From Molanna angustata (lineage: Eukaryota > Arthropoda > Insecta > Trichoptera > Molannidae): a stretch of 64,000 nucleotides of DNA. Where the stretch lies: contig OY754979.1 in assembly GCA_963576475.1 (NCBI GenBank), positions 27,354,034 to 27,418,033 on the forward strand. Direction: 5' to 3'. Position numbers and translations under genes: made by a program. This document shows, in pieces, positions 1-10,560 of the stretch. Numbering within the stretch: the stretch's first letter is position 1; every line of letters starts with the position of its first letter. A model generated the notes under the pieces. It had not been told where the DNA came from. It ran no database searches and saw only the letters and a program-made list of their open reading frames with translations.

Positions 1-782
1 TTAATGCTAACATTAGTTTAAACGAATTATATAAAAAAATACATTGTTTCGTAGAATAAGAAAAAAATGTCACCCGTCTCTGAAATAATCACCGAGCAAA
101 ATGGAGACAAAATAATCAGCGAGCATATTTTTTTATGACACGATACAGTTTCCTGAGCTGAAAACTAGGTATTGCGCTGGTGTCCCCTACGAAGCCATGA
201 TAAAACGAGTGGGTTGTGGCCAACGCTAAACTCCTCACTAACAAGTCATTCTATAAAGTATTCAAATTTTGTATGGAAAATTTCCAACATTTTCAATGAA
301 ATGAGTTTGTTAAATTATTTTTTATTTAAATATTTTATTATGAAAACTTGATAACTCTTCAATGCCATTTTATGATAGTGGTGTGTCTTTTTACGAATTT
401 GAAAATGAAAATTTCAAATTTTAAGTTTCCTGAGCTTGGGGTCACTTTGAAATATTTGACAGTTAAAAAAATTGAGAAGCACTATTCATAAATCGTTCAA
501 AATCTAATGAGATCTAATCGAGTATTAGATTATACATATTTGCAAAATTTGAATAGAATCCAATGAGTACTTTAGTCTATAATCGATAAAGTAAAATGAA
601 CACGCTGTACATAGCACACTGCACACACACACACAGATACATTGTGATGAAACTTTCATAATAGGTACAATCTCAGCATGATACTAGTTGATAATCTGCA
701 AAAAAAAATACCCTTAAAAATTGCGAAATCATAACTCCCCACTATATCCCCTTGGGTTAGTGAGGAGTAACTGTGATTATCT
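1..782. other. AT-rich stretch with no gene seen
   Basis: No coding frame or repeat that I recognise. It contains a short CA run near 622 and homopolymer A/T runs. It reads as ordinary intergenic or intronic insect DNA leading into the first SINE-like element. Confidence 0.5.
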
Positions 783-1079
783 GTGAGGCACCGGCTTAGA
801 ATAGTGCTTCCACACTTTTCTATTATTGTTTTCGAGTGTCCCGTAAGAGCCGGGTAATCGAAAATACAACAGGCAACAATAATATCTCACATTGTTCAGC
901 AATGAGGTTCACCACCCATTCTGAAAATAGTGCCTTTTTAGGTGAGACGAGACTGGTGTGTAGGTATGTATGCACAGATATGTTGTGCTCCCTTTTATAA
1001 GGCAATGCACACCCGCACACCTTTCGCTGGTTACCCCACATTGTGGGATATGCCGTGATGGTATGAATGAATGAATAAT
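783..1079 (+). mobile_element. SINE-like nonautonomous retroelement, copy 1
   Basis: The element begins GTGAGGCACCGGCTTAG and ends in a GAAT-type simple tail (about 1062-1079). Just before the tail are a small hairpin, CCCACATTGTGGG, and the block GCCGTGATGGTATGAATG. The same sequence lies inverted at 1452-1747. Broken copies lie at 12012-12435 and 62219-62375. No clear tRNA-type A or B box is visible, so its promoter origin is unknown. The 3' tail resembles that of the LINE ending at 3251, which suggests it borrows that LINE's reverse transcriptase. The element name is unknown to me. Confidence 0.75.
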
Positions 1080-1080
1080 A

Positions 1081-1140
1081 TTATGTTTGGTTCTCTCCCT
1101 CACATGGGGACATGGTGTGATGGTACCTATGTATAATATA
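1081..1140 (+). mobile_element. 3' tail fragment of a LINE
   Basis: The segment has GGTTCTCTCCCTCACATGG, then a GTGATGGTAC-type block. It matches the end of the LINE at 3190-3251 (GGTTCTCTCTGCTTACC, then GTGATGGTATGTATG). It appears to be a strongly 5'-truncated insertion placed directly after the SINE-like element. Confidence 0.55.
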
Positions 1141-1451
1141 GTATGTGTAACTGACCCTGATTAAAACAAAATCAAATTGACACATAATTAATTTCGATAA
1201 ATGAAATAATTACACACATGTCTGTCTTATCACGTTGACCAATAATTGACCTCGACACCAAGATGATAACAACTCAATATTCACGTACCTATGTATCTCT
1301 CAACTAAATGGTAAATAATTATATTTATGTTCTAAAACAACCAAAAGAATTAACATCGTAAATTTGCATTGCGTAAATATTTTGATGTTTCATAATACTT
1401 CACATAGCCAAAATATAGATTTGATATAAAAAAATATTTGAAATAAACTCA
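1141..1451. other. Spacer between inverted SINE-like copies
   Basis: AT-rich sequence with no coding frame or repeat that I recognise. It separates the two oppositely oriented copies at 783-1079 and 1452-1747. Confidence 0.4.
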
Positions 1452-1747
1452 TTAATTCATTCATTCATACCACCACGGCATATCCCACAATGTGGGGTAA
1501 CCAGCGATAGGTGTGCGAATGTGCATTGCCTTATAAAAGGGAGAACAACACATCTATGTATACCCACACACCAGTCTCGTTTCGCCAAAAAAGGCACTAC
1601 ATTCAGAATGGGTGGTGAACCTCATTGCTGAACTATGTGAGATGTTGTTATTGTTGCCTGTTGTATTTTCGATTACCCGGCTCTTACGGGTCACCCGAAA
1701 ACAATGATTTAAAAGAATGGAAGCACTATTCTAAGCCGGTGCCTCAC
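1452..1747 (-). mobile_element. SINE-like nonautonomous retroelement, copy 2 (inverted)
   Basis: Reverse-complement copy of the element at 783-1079. The ATTC-type tail is at 1452-1469, the hairpin CCCACAATGTGGG follows near 1485, and the far end GCCTCAC is at 1741-1747. Small differences along the length show the two copies inserted independently and are not a recent inverted duplication. Confidence 0.75.
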
Positions 1748-2008
1748 AGCTATACATACTATATAATAAACTACTTTTTAAATTAGGATCAGAAGATGGT
1801 GTTTTTGATACACAATTTTAATTTTACATTTCTTGTTTTATATTTTTTTAATTATTGAAATATACATAGACTTAAGAATAACATACAATTAATGTTAGAT
1901 ACATAGACTTTAATTAATTTAAGCTAAAAGCTTTTAATTAATTTAAGCTAGAAGTTTGTGTTTATGATAGCATCAGCTCTTTACTTCATCGGCCTTTATT
2001 TACTTGTC

Positions 2009-2225
2009 GGCCTTCGTGGATCGGTTGGTTAGGTATCTGAATGCTGATCCAAGGGTCCCGGGTTCGATTCCCGGTGGAGTCACAGTTTTTAATTGTGCTT
2101 TCAATCTGGATCTGTGAGACGATAAATATCGTAAGTCTCCAGAATATGACAACTTGTTATTGAGTGCGTGTTAAATAATGATTTGACATAGCACAGCTGT
2201 TAGTTGCCCGATAAGCTACACAAAA
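2009..2225 (+). mobile_element. tRNA-derived SINE (family 1)
   Basis: The tRNA-like head contains an A-box-like TGGATCGGTTGG and a good B box, GGGTTCGATTCCC. It is followed by a tRNA-unrelated body with GTGAGACGATAAATATCG and GTTAGTTGCCCG. The same family recurs at 6789-6990 and, more decayed, at 25224-25420 and 35635-35800. It directly abuts the LINE fragment that starts near 2226. The head is not a functional tRNA gene: the acceptor and anticodon arms do not pair properly. Confidence 0.8.
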
Positions 2226-3251
2226 TAATGTCCGTGTCAACGATGCGTTGACAACATGGTTCCCTATTAATAAAGGGGTGAAGCAAGGCTGCGTATTATC
2301 TCCATGGCTGTTCAATCTGTATATTGATCACTGCGTTAGGACATTGAAGAATGAAAATAAAGGTCTGAAACTAAGTACTGTAAACGTACGTGATTTGATG
2401 TATGCAGACGACAAAGTGGTGATTGCTGAATGTGCGGATGAGTTACAGTATTTAGTAAATAAAGTGTATGAAGGATGCCTGCAAAATGGACTGAGAATGA
2501 ATGTTAGTAAATCTAAGATATTGGTATTTGAAAAGACTGAAAGTATAACTGCATGTATGATAAAAGTAGAGAACGAATGGCTAGAACAAGTTGAGGAATA
2601 TTTATATTTGGGGAGTATGTTTGAACGGAATGGAAGACCCGATAAAGATATTGAAAGAAGAGTTATGGCAGGGAATAGAATAAACGGAGCACTTAGACCA
2701 GTAATGTCCGACCCAAGCATCTCAAAGGAAGCCAAAATTGCAGTACACAATGCAATTGTGGTGCCTACTTTGACGTAAGCAAGTGAAACATGGACCTGGC
2801 AAAGAACACATGAAAGTAGAATAAATGCTGTAGAAATGAGATCACTAAGAAGAGTATGTAATAGAACGATATATGATAGAATAAAAAATGAGGACATAAG
2901 GAGAGAATGCAAGTTAAAGAAGGATATTATATGTAAAATGAAAGTGAATGCTTTAAGGTGGTTTGGACATATAGAAAGAATGAACGATGAACGACTGACC
3001 AAAAAAATATACATGGGTGCTAGAGATGGAGTGAATAGCAGAGGTCGCCCCAGAAAGGGATGGCATGACCATGTGAATGATATTTTGAAAGAAGGAAACA
3101 TAAAAAGTTTGAACAATCGACGAGCATGTATGAGACGATGCATGGATGTAAAGGAAGCCAGAAATGTGTGCAAAAATAGAGAAGTATGGCGCTCGGTTCT
3201 CTCTGCTTACCCCGTAAGGGACATAGCGTGATGGTATGTATGTATAAATAA
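2226..3251 (+). pseudogene. 5'-truncated LINE reverse transcriptase remnant
   Basis: Encodes the C-terminal half of a non-LTR retrotransposon reverse transcriptase. Visible motifs are GVKQGCVLSPWLFNLYID (finger/palm), the catalytic box LMYADDKVV near 2395-2421, then the thumb and the usual LINE C-terminus with RPRKGWHDHVND. The frame opens near 2226, so the endonuclease and N-terminal RT are missing. An in-frame TAA at 2776-2778 replaces the expected Tyr of the PTLTYASETW motif; after it the same frame stays open to the TGA at 3229-3231. That stop codon lies inside the 3' tail block ATAGCGTGATGG, followed by a GTAT-rich simple tail. The family resembles insect LINEs with ATGGTATG tails; the clade is not settled. 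It cannot make a working enzyme. Confidence 0.85.
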
Positions 3252-3350
3252 TTTACAGTGAATCTATAAAACAAATCACATATATGTTAAAAAAAAAACA
3301 AATTAATTAACAACTATGTATAAAACAAACTAGTAGATATAATGTACTAT

Positions 3351-4304
3351 GGCCCGAGATATCAGTTGGCCCTTAAATCGTTGGATTTAGTAATCCAAGT
3401 TAAAAGTTTAGGGAAGATTAAATTTCATTCGCGTATTTCAGTGCAAAATGAAACGTCAGTTACGTAATCTTCAACTATAGATATATTTTACGTTTTCTAT
3501 GGTTATTGTCTATAACGCATCTGTCAAATTCAAGTCAAATTGTAATAACCTTAAATGATACGTGACGCGAAGCTGTGACTAAATATTATTTTATTGTTAT
3601 AACAACACATTATTTTATTTGTTTCATTACACAGCATGTTACTTTTTCAATTTATTATACAGATCGATGTTTTTTTAATTAAAATCAAACATTGTAGTGA
3701 AAAAATGTGATTGAAGAATATGTACTACGTACGTAGTACTTCAATGCAAAATGTATGTACATTTTACAGATAGATATGGAACTAAGTGATAATGGTAAAA
3801 TAGTGTCTTATGTAGAAAATTTAAGAATACACATTATATATATAGAAACAGGATGGATCAATATAAAAAGTGGGATGAAAAAACATCGCAAAAATAAAGT
3901 TGCGTGCCTGACGTTTCATTATGGCTGACAGTTTATTTCGTTTGTTGTCAGGCAATACAATATAATTATGTAAAAAAGAAAATAAATATTAAATACATGA
4001 ACCACTTCTATATCAAGTCTTTTATTTTAACATCAAAAATAATTCATGATTATAATTATTATGCATAGTTATTTGTAGTATAAAATGAAATAAAACATTA
4101 AAGCGTGCGGCGATTAGTACGCCACCTGGCGAAAAAGACTAGAAACAATACTTAACTCAAGATTAAGACACGCAATCCGCCAGAAACGTTGAGTTAAATA
4201 TTTGTGGTTTAGTGACGTATTTGAGGGAAGATTTGGTACTGAAATACGCAATATTTTTGTTAAACTTGAGTTAAACTCCTAAGAGCCGACTGAAATACTG
4301 GGCC
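3351..4304. mobile_element. TIR element, copy A (Harbinger-like ends)
   Basis: A 954-bp element starting GGCCCGAGATATCAGTTGG. Its end, read in reverse complement, is GGCCCAGTATTTCAGTCGG, so it has terminal inverted repeats of about 25 bp. The bases on both sides are TAT, consistent with a 3-bp target duplication. No transposase frame is present, so it is nonautonomous. Nearly the whole body is repeated at 4532-5461. GG...CC ends and a 3-bp duplication suggest PIF/Harbinger, although that superfamily usually prefers TWA targets. Confidence 0.75.
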
Positions 4305-4531
4305 TATGTCAAATCGTCGCCTAAACCGTAAGAACACGACACTATGTTCTATTCTGATTCGTTTCAGAGTACGAAAACGTCTGTAACCAATGGGCGACCA
4401 TGGATAAAAGGATTTTGTTCCCGCGGTGTGACGTAATGAGTCCCGTATAAATGCAAGCACCTTTTTTACATTTCTCATGTACTTATATTCAGACGGATAA
4501 ATTTAGACGAATCAGAATTGGACATAATATA
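4305..4531. other. Spacer between the two TIR elements
   Basis: 227 bp of sequence not shared with either element. It is bounded by the TAT duplication of copy A and the ATA duplication of copy B. No gene is visible. Confidence 0.5.
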
Positions 4532-5461
4532 GGCCCGAGATTTCAGTTGGCCCTTAAATCGTTGGATTTGGTAATCCAAGTTAAAAGTTTAGGGAAGATT
4601 AAATTTCATTCGCGTATTTCAGTGCAAAATGAAACGTCAGTTACGTAATCTTCAACTATAGATATATTTTACGTTTTTCTATGGTTATTGTCTATAACGC
4701 ATCTGTCAAAATTGTAATAACCTTAAATGATACGTGACGCGAAGCTGTGACTAAATATTATTTTATTATTATAACAACACATTATTTTATTTGTTTCATT
4801 ACACAGCATGTTACTTTTTCAATTTTTTATACCGATCGATGTTTTTTTTAATTAAAATCAAACATTGTAGTGAAAAAATGTCATTGAATATGTACTACGT
4901 ACGTAGTTCTTCAATGCAAAATGTATGTACATTTTACAGATGGATATGGAACTAAGTGATAATGGTAAAATAGTGTCTTATGTAGAAAATTTAAGAATAC
5001 ACATTATATATATAGAAACAGGATGGATCAATTTAAAAAGTGGGATGAAAAAACATCGCAAAAATAAAGTTGCGTGCCTGACGTTTCATTATGGCTGACA
5101 GTTTATTTCGTTTGTTGTCAGGCAATACATCATAATTATGTAAAAAAGAAAATAAATATTAAATACATGAACCACTTCTATATCAAGTCTTTTATTTTTA
5201 CAACAAAAATAAATCATGATTATAATTATTATGCATAGTTATTTGTAGTATAAAATGAAATAAAACATTAAAGCGTGCGGCGATTAGTACGCCACCTGGC
5301 GAAAAAGACTAGAAACAATACTTAACTCAAGATTAAGACACGCAATCCGCCACGCAATATTGCGTATTTCAGTATACGCAAAAATATTGCGTATACTGAA
5401 ATACGCAATATTTTTGTTAAACTTGAGTTAAACTCCTAAGGGCCGACTGAAATACTGGGCC
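4532..5461. mobile_element. TIR element, copy B (same family and orientation)
   Basis: A 930-bp second copy beginning GGCCCGAGATTTCAGTTGG and ending ACTGAAATACTGGGCC. It is flanked on both sides by ATA. It matches copy A closely over about 800 bp. Near 5350-5410 it differs: copy B has a local palindrome built from GCGTATTTCAGTATACGC-type sequence where copy A has unrelated sequence. Different flanking triplets imply separate insertions and not a segmental duplication. Confidence 0.75.
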
Positions 5462-5776
5462 ATACATACATATGTTACATTACCCAAATTTAAAAAGAAA
5501 TTTTTTAAAGATTAATTTATTTTACATGTTCTATACAAACCAAAAACAAAGATGTGCGTAAATACAAAAATGTGGAAAGTTTCCAATGAATGCAAAAAAA
5601 ATTGAATCAACAAATAAAAAAAAATGTAGACATATTTAAAAAGTGTTCTTGCAATATTAGCGACGAAATATTAATTTGACATGCACCCAGACATAGGATG
5701 AATTATAATTTATCAAATCACGATGGAAAACTTTGGGCGACTACCGGGAACAGATATCCAGGAGTCATATTAGGTA
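5462..5776. other. Unassigned AT-rich stretch
   Basis: No coding frame seen. A motif near 5695 (CACCCAGACAT) recurs near 6470 beyond the nested LINE tail, so this stretch probably belongs to the older repeat that is split at 5777-6361. Confidence 0.4.
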
Positions 5777-6361
5777 CTGCCTCCCTGACCAGCCAGGATA
5801 GCCTAGGATGTACACCGATTTTTTAAACCTAACCTACAAAAGTTTGGTAAAAATAGGTTGGTTAGGTTTGTGTGTATTTATAATTGCGACTGGCGTGAGC
5901 CAGTTGCATTAGATTATGGAATAGCCTTAGTCCGGATATTGCGTCGTCTAACTCACTTAGTATTTTCAAGAAAAAACTAAAGAAGGAATATTTATCCTTG
6001 AACACCTGATCCCGATTTCCTCTCCTGTCCTTACCATATCCTTTTTATTGCTGTGAATTATATTTTTTTTTTGTTTAATAGTATTTAAGTGTTATACGTA
6101 TTTTATTTGATTTCTTTTACCTTTTTTTATTTGCTGTTGTACATACACAATGTTGTCATACTTTGTAATCTGGTTGGTTGGAAGAAATTGCCTAATGGCA
6201 ATAAGCCCGCCAGTGTACAATTATATTTGTTTATATTATGTACAAGAAGATGTATAAATAAATAAATATATATTAAAAAAAGTAACTAAATTATTAAAAT
6301 AAAATAACTAAATTGGTGTTGGTCAAATAATTTTTAATCAGTTGGCTGGTCAGGGAGGCAG
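5777..6361. repeat. 19-bp perfect inverted repeats flanking a LINE tail
   Basis: CTGCCTCCCTGACCAGCCA at 5777-5795 is the exact reverse complement of 6343-6361. The interior holds a LINE 3' end (5915-6270) and a smaller inverted pair around AACCTAACC and GGTTAGGTT. This may be a TIR element that later received the LINE. Confidence 0.55.
5915..6270 (+). mobile_element. LINE C-terminus and 3' tail
   Basis: The plus frame from about 5917 reads LWNSLSPDIASSNS, then an FKKKLKKEY-type ending and a stop at about 6007. This is the usual C-terminus of jockey/CR1-like LINEs. The 3' UTR carries AATAAGCCCGCCAGTGTAC and ends in an AAATA-type simple repeat. A second copy of this 3' end lies at 39770-40105. 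Confidence 0.7.
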
Positions 6362-6400
6362 ACCGTCATATTATAGCTGAACTACGAAAACTGACTTCTT

Positions 6401-6447
6401 TCTAAAGAAATGTTTAGTGAGATTTCTAAGAAATGTTTAGTGAGATT
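6401..6447. repeat. Two-unit tandem repeat of about 24 bp
   Basis: The unit AAGAAATGTTTAGTGAGATT occurs twice in a row with only edge differences. No function is evident. Confidence 0.6.
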
Positions 6448-6788
6448 TTGAACTTAATATTACAATTACACCCAGACATTATTCCTCTTTTTCATCTCAA
6501 GGACAATCATATTACGTATGTTCAATAAGCTTCGTTTTTTTTATATTCATTATATTTTGAAGAAATCTAAAGAAAATTAAGACAGGTCTGCAGATATATT
6601 CCATACATCGTGATTGTTACCGCCCTATGCTACCTCACCACAGGCGTTTTGTTTTTTTTTTCACAATTTCTTTGAAACGTTATCATAATTGAATTTCATA
6701 TTAAACGTGGAAGCAATTTATAGGGCGGTTAATAACGATTATATATTTTAATAGATCGACTTTTGACATGTAACCATTAATGTAAAAC

Positions 6789-6990
6789 ATGTCGGCCTTA
6801 GTGGCTCGGTTGGTTAGGTATCTGACTGCTGATCCAAAGGTCCCGGGTTCGATTCCCGGTGGAGATACAGTTTTTAATCGTGTTTTCAGTCTAAATATGT
6901 GAGACGATTGATATCGTAAGTCTCCAGAATGACATGTGATTGGATTAATATTTGACATAGTACTTGTTAGTTGCCCGAAAAGCAATATAA
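6789..6990 (+). mobile_element. tRNA-derived SINE (family 1)
   Basis: Second good copy of the family at 2009. It has A-box-like TGGCTCGGTTGG, B box GGGTTCGATTCCC, the body motif GTGAGACGATTGATATCG and the terminal GTTAGTTGCCCG. The head does not fold as an intact tRNA, so this is not a tRNA gene. Confidence 0.8.
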
Positions 6991-8009
6991 GATAAAAAAA
7001 AATCATTTTTACAAGGCAGAAAATTAAAGGTCGTAGTGTTTTATATTGCCACCATGTAGAAAGAATGGTTTTGCCGCGCAAATTAATATCAGACAGAATT
7101 GCGTAAGTACCAACTTAATAAATACAAGTTTCGGGCTTCTAAAACCGCCACCAATTAAATTAATAAAATTATCATATTGTAACAAAAAAATGTAAATTGT
7201 AACAAGTGACCGTCATTTTTCACATTTACCACACACGTAAAGTAGGTACCTACCAAATATAATTTAAGATAAATTATTATCAAGACTCAGGGTTAAGAAT
7301 AGAGAATAATCACTATAAAATATGTTTTTATATTAATGATAATAATACACATAAAAATAAATAATGAATTAAAAGCCATAATTATATTTGAAAGATTGAG
7401 AATAAAGATTAAACGGAATTCTAATTTTCAAATCAAAAAGTATTCTAAAGAGGATTTGCGCAGTCTCCCACTCCATTCAATTTAGGAACGTAATAGGAAG
7501 ATTGCTCGTTCATCCCCGAAGTGGCTGCTTTAAGAACACCAAGACACTGACAAGCATATTTCATACCACTACTCACAAGAGTCTTACGCCTGCCTAATCT
7601 TAGATTATCGAAAAAAATACTAGTCAAAATGTAAAAAAATCGTGGTTGTAACTATATAAATAGTATGTTCAACCTCCTTTTTATTATTTTTCTTATTTAG
7701 TTATATATTTAACACACCCAAGTTCAGAGCCTTGGAGAATCAAGGCAATGATGTAAGAAATACTAATTTCCTTCAAGTTTTTGGCAGACGTTTAATGAAA
7801 CCAACGATTTTTCTTATCTAAAAATAACGATACAGCAGCAACTTATCATACATGATTATGTACTTGTTTTAAAAGCTAATAAATTAATCTCATGCAGTAG
7901 AGTTAATATTTGTCGTTTATGTAATTTCCTTCGCTAATTAAAGTTCATCATGAATATCCGTGAATGTACTAGAGTGCGGGGTGTCAGATAACTCTTTAAA
8001 TTGACGCGA
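6991..8009. other. Unassigned AT-rich stretch
   Basis: About 1 kb with only short chance frames on either strand. No promoter, repeat unit or conserved protein motif recognised. Confidence 0.4.
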
Positions 8010-8368
8010 AACAAGATCCAAGTGATAGCTAACGTTGGGGGAAGTTAACATGGAGATAACTGAATTAAGAAGTGATAACTGGCGTTTGGGGAACCTAATA
8101 TAGCACAATATTAAGTGATAGATGACGTTGAGGGAACCTAACATGACAATAAGAAATAATATCAAACATTGGAGGATCTAACATTGCACAATGAAATATG
8201 ATAGCTGACGTTGGCGGAACTTAACATATCATAATAAATGTGATAGCTGACCTAAAATAGCACAATAATAAGTTATAGCCGACGTTGGGGGAACCTAACA
8301 TAGCACAATAATAAGTGATAGCTGACGTTGGGGGAACCTAACATAGCACAATAATAAGTGATAGCTGA
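8010..8368 (+). repeat. Degenerate minisatellite, unit about 45 bp
   Basis: Roughly eight imperfect head-to-tail units share AAGTGATAGCTGACG, a GGGGGAACCTAACAT core and AGCACAATAAT. The last two units (about 8270-8357) are nearly identical and the earlier ones are diverged, as expected for end-biased expansion. No coding potential. Confidence 0.8.
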
Positions 8369-9006
8369 ATTCAGTTTTCAGTTTAGGTACGTATCTTCCG
8401 TCATCAAAATCTATCCCACACAATTTGCCACGTAGTTCCACGCCCCACTTTGTCAGTAAAATAATTTATGTACGATATGATAGGTCAATGTCAAATAGTA
8501 AACGGTCCATTTTGCAGATGCAGATATTATGCTGTTAACGTCCGACCTCGACCTCGACCTGCGACTACGAGTGTGTCTCTACTATGTTAGGTGAGACCAA
8601 TACATACGTCATGCTGCGGTCGATGAATCATTCCCACTCTATTCCAATATACTATACACACTTACCTACGTCAGAGATGACCAACAACAGAAATGGAAAA
8701 ATCCAGCATTTTGAGACGTTAAAGATGATCAAGACAGTCTTTAACTTATTGGAGGCCCTGGGTAATTTAGGATAGTGGGGCCAGTACCCTATGACTAAGA
8801 TAGGACAAAATGTTGCGATGTCCAGTAGGAGTTTATAAAACAAATATACTGACTATAGTTTTCTACATATGCATTTCCTTTTTACAAACTGCTTACGTAC
8901 TCATCAACTGTTTCAAGATCTTCGTCTCCTGTTTACAATTTCTTAACATTGCTGTCCTTCTTCCTTTCAAACACCATATTTCTTGTCATGTTGGCATTCA
9001 ATTTTG
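8369..9006. other. Unassigned stretch
   Basis: No convincing gene. A short CGACCT repeat lies near 8549-8567. Open frames of about 60 residues occur here but show no recognisable motif. Confidence 0.35.
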
Positions 9007-9143
9007 TATAGTTTTCGCCGAATATCTTGAACCTGGCTTCCGGGTACGCAGAGCACAAATTTGTGTACATTTGCTTCGTTGGTATACGTGCAAAACGCCC
9101 CCCTTCTCGGCGAAACGGCTCAAGATATTTGGCGACAACTATA
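9007..9143. mobile_element. Short MITE with about 27-bp inverted ends
   Basis: The left end TATAGTTTTCGCCGAATATC and the right end (reverse complement TATAGTTGTCGCCAAATATC) pair with a few mismatches. The interior includes GCAGAGCACAAATTTGTG and CGCCCCCCTTCTCGG. Part of that interior recurs at 47265-47370. Confidence 0.65.
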
Positions 9144-9250
9144 AGTGTATGATAAATAATATTCGACATTATAACATAACGCCCCAGGCTGCAATCAGAA
9201 TGAAACACCGCTCGAAAGCATTCATCGAGATTGGTGTGCACTGGAACATA
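9144..9250 (+). repeat. Interspersed repeat fragment
   Basis: The segment around CACCGCTCGAAAGCATTC matches, in reverse complement, the block near 32861-32890. It reads as part of a dispersed element (RRSKAF-type frame in the other copy). The family is unknown. Confidence 0.45.
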
Positions 9251-9399
9251 ATTAATTTTTCTTGTAATTCAGTTAATTATAATTAATTGAATAAGTATAG
9301 AATCGATTATTGGTGATTTTGCAGGAACTTGGGGGACCCATGGGTTACAGGGTCCTGGAACTTACCCAGAGTGCCCTGTAAATACCATCTGGGGTATCG

Positions 9400-9665
9400 G
9401 CATTCTACACAATCGAATAGACGATTGCAGAGAATATTTATTAAAGAACGTCTGACATAGAAAATATACTAAGCTGACGAGTATTACATAAGAAGTCGGG
9501 GTCGTCAAAGAAATGGATGGCACAACCTGTGGCACAACCATGTTAACGCCGAATGAGAGAAATAGAAGAAGCTTCAACAACTCGCTTGAGACATGAAGAT
9601 GCATTAATGTCGATGATGAGAGGAATGTATGAATTCTGAATGATGAATCAGAACAAATATTGTTG
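9400..9665 (+). pseudogene. Decayed LINE C-terminus
   Basis: Conceptual translation shows ERLT-KIY, then RSRGRQRNGWHN, then an RLRHEDALMSMMRGM-like piece in a shifted frame. This follows the order of ERLTKKIY, NSRGRPRKGWHD and RRACMRRCM in the LINE at 2226-3251. Several stops and at least one frameshift are present. Confidence 0.5.
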
Positions 9666-9902
9666 ACTCGTGTCACAATGCGGACATGACGACAAAAAAT
9701 ATAACAACGTATTATTTATTATTTACAATTACACAAATCATTGCTACAATTATTATTGTTAAACCACGTAATACATAATATATTATGGATTAGTAATAAA
9801 ATCTCCATATAAAAACTTACTCAGGGCTGTAATTTACACAAACAGCTATAAAATTATGATTGCATCGTAAAATTGGCAAAACGTTCGTGACCGTGTAAGT
9901 CA

Positions 9903-10556
9903 TTTTGGAAAATCTCCAGCAGCTGTTTAATAACAAACCGCATTAAGCGATATTCAATATTTGCATGTGACAAAATAATTACTATTATATCTTTAAATTG
10001 AATATGGTGTTTCGAACTCTATTTACAGTGAGATAAAATTTATAAGTAACAAAAAATTTGGAAAATCTCCAGCAGCTGTATAATAAAAAAATCGCATTAA
10101 GCGATATTCAATATTTGCACGTGACAAAATAATTACTATTATATCTTTAAATAGAATATGCTGTTTCGAACTCTATTTACAGTGAGATAAAGTTTACAAA
10201 GTAACAACAATTTAGGAAAATCTCCAGCAGCTGTTTAATAATAAACCGCATTAAGCGATATTCAATATTTGCACGTGACAAAATAATTACTATTATATCT
10301 TTAAATAGAATATGCTGTTTCGAACTCTATTTACAGTGAGATAAAGTTTACAAAGTAACAAAAATTTAGGAAAATCTCCAGCAGCTGTTTAATAACAAAC
10401 CGCATTAAGCGATATTCAATATTTTCACGTGACAAAATAATTACAAATATATCTTTATTAGAATATGGTGTTTCGAAGTCTATTTACAGTGAGATCAAGT
10501 TTATAAGTAACAAAAAATTAGGAAAAACTCCAACAGATATTTATAATAAAATAACA
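9903..10556 (+). repeat. Tandem array, unit about 152-155 bp, 4 copies plus a partial
   Basis: The anchor GGAAAATCTCCAGCAGCTG recurs at 9907, 10060, 10215 and 10369. A diverged fifth start is at 10521. Each unit also carries CGCATTAAGCGATATTC and CTCTATTTACAGTGAGAT. Units are highly alike, so the array is fairly young. Satellite-like; no coding capacity. Confidence 0.85.
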
Positions 10557-10560
10557 AACG

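Noticed and set aside
2009..2085. tRNA gene from the good B box
   Set aside because: The anticodon and acceptor arms do not pair and the same head recurs with a shared body; it is a SINE.
2328..3173. 281-residue minus-strand frame
   Set aside because: Antisense to the LINE RT remnant; Leu/Ser/Phe-rich composition from the complementary strand, no motif.
9903..10556. CRISPR-like array
   Set aside because: The whole unit repeats with no unique spacers, and the genome is eukaryotic.
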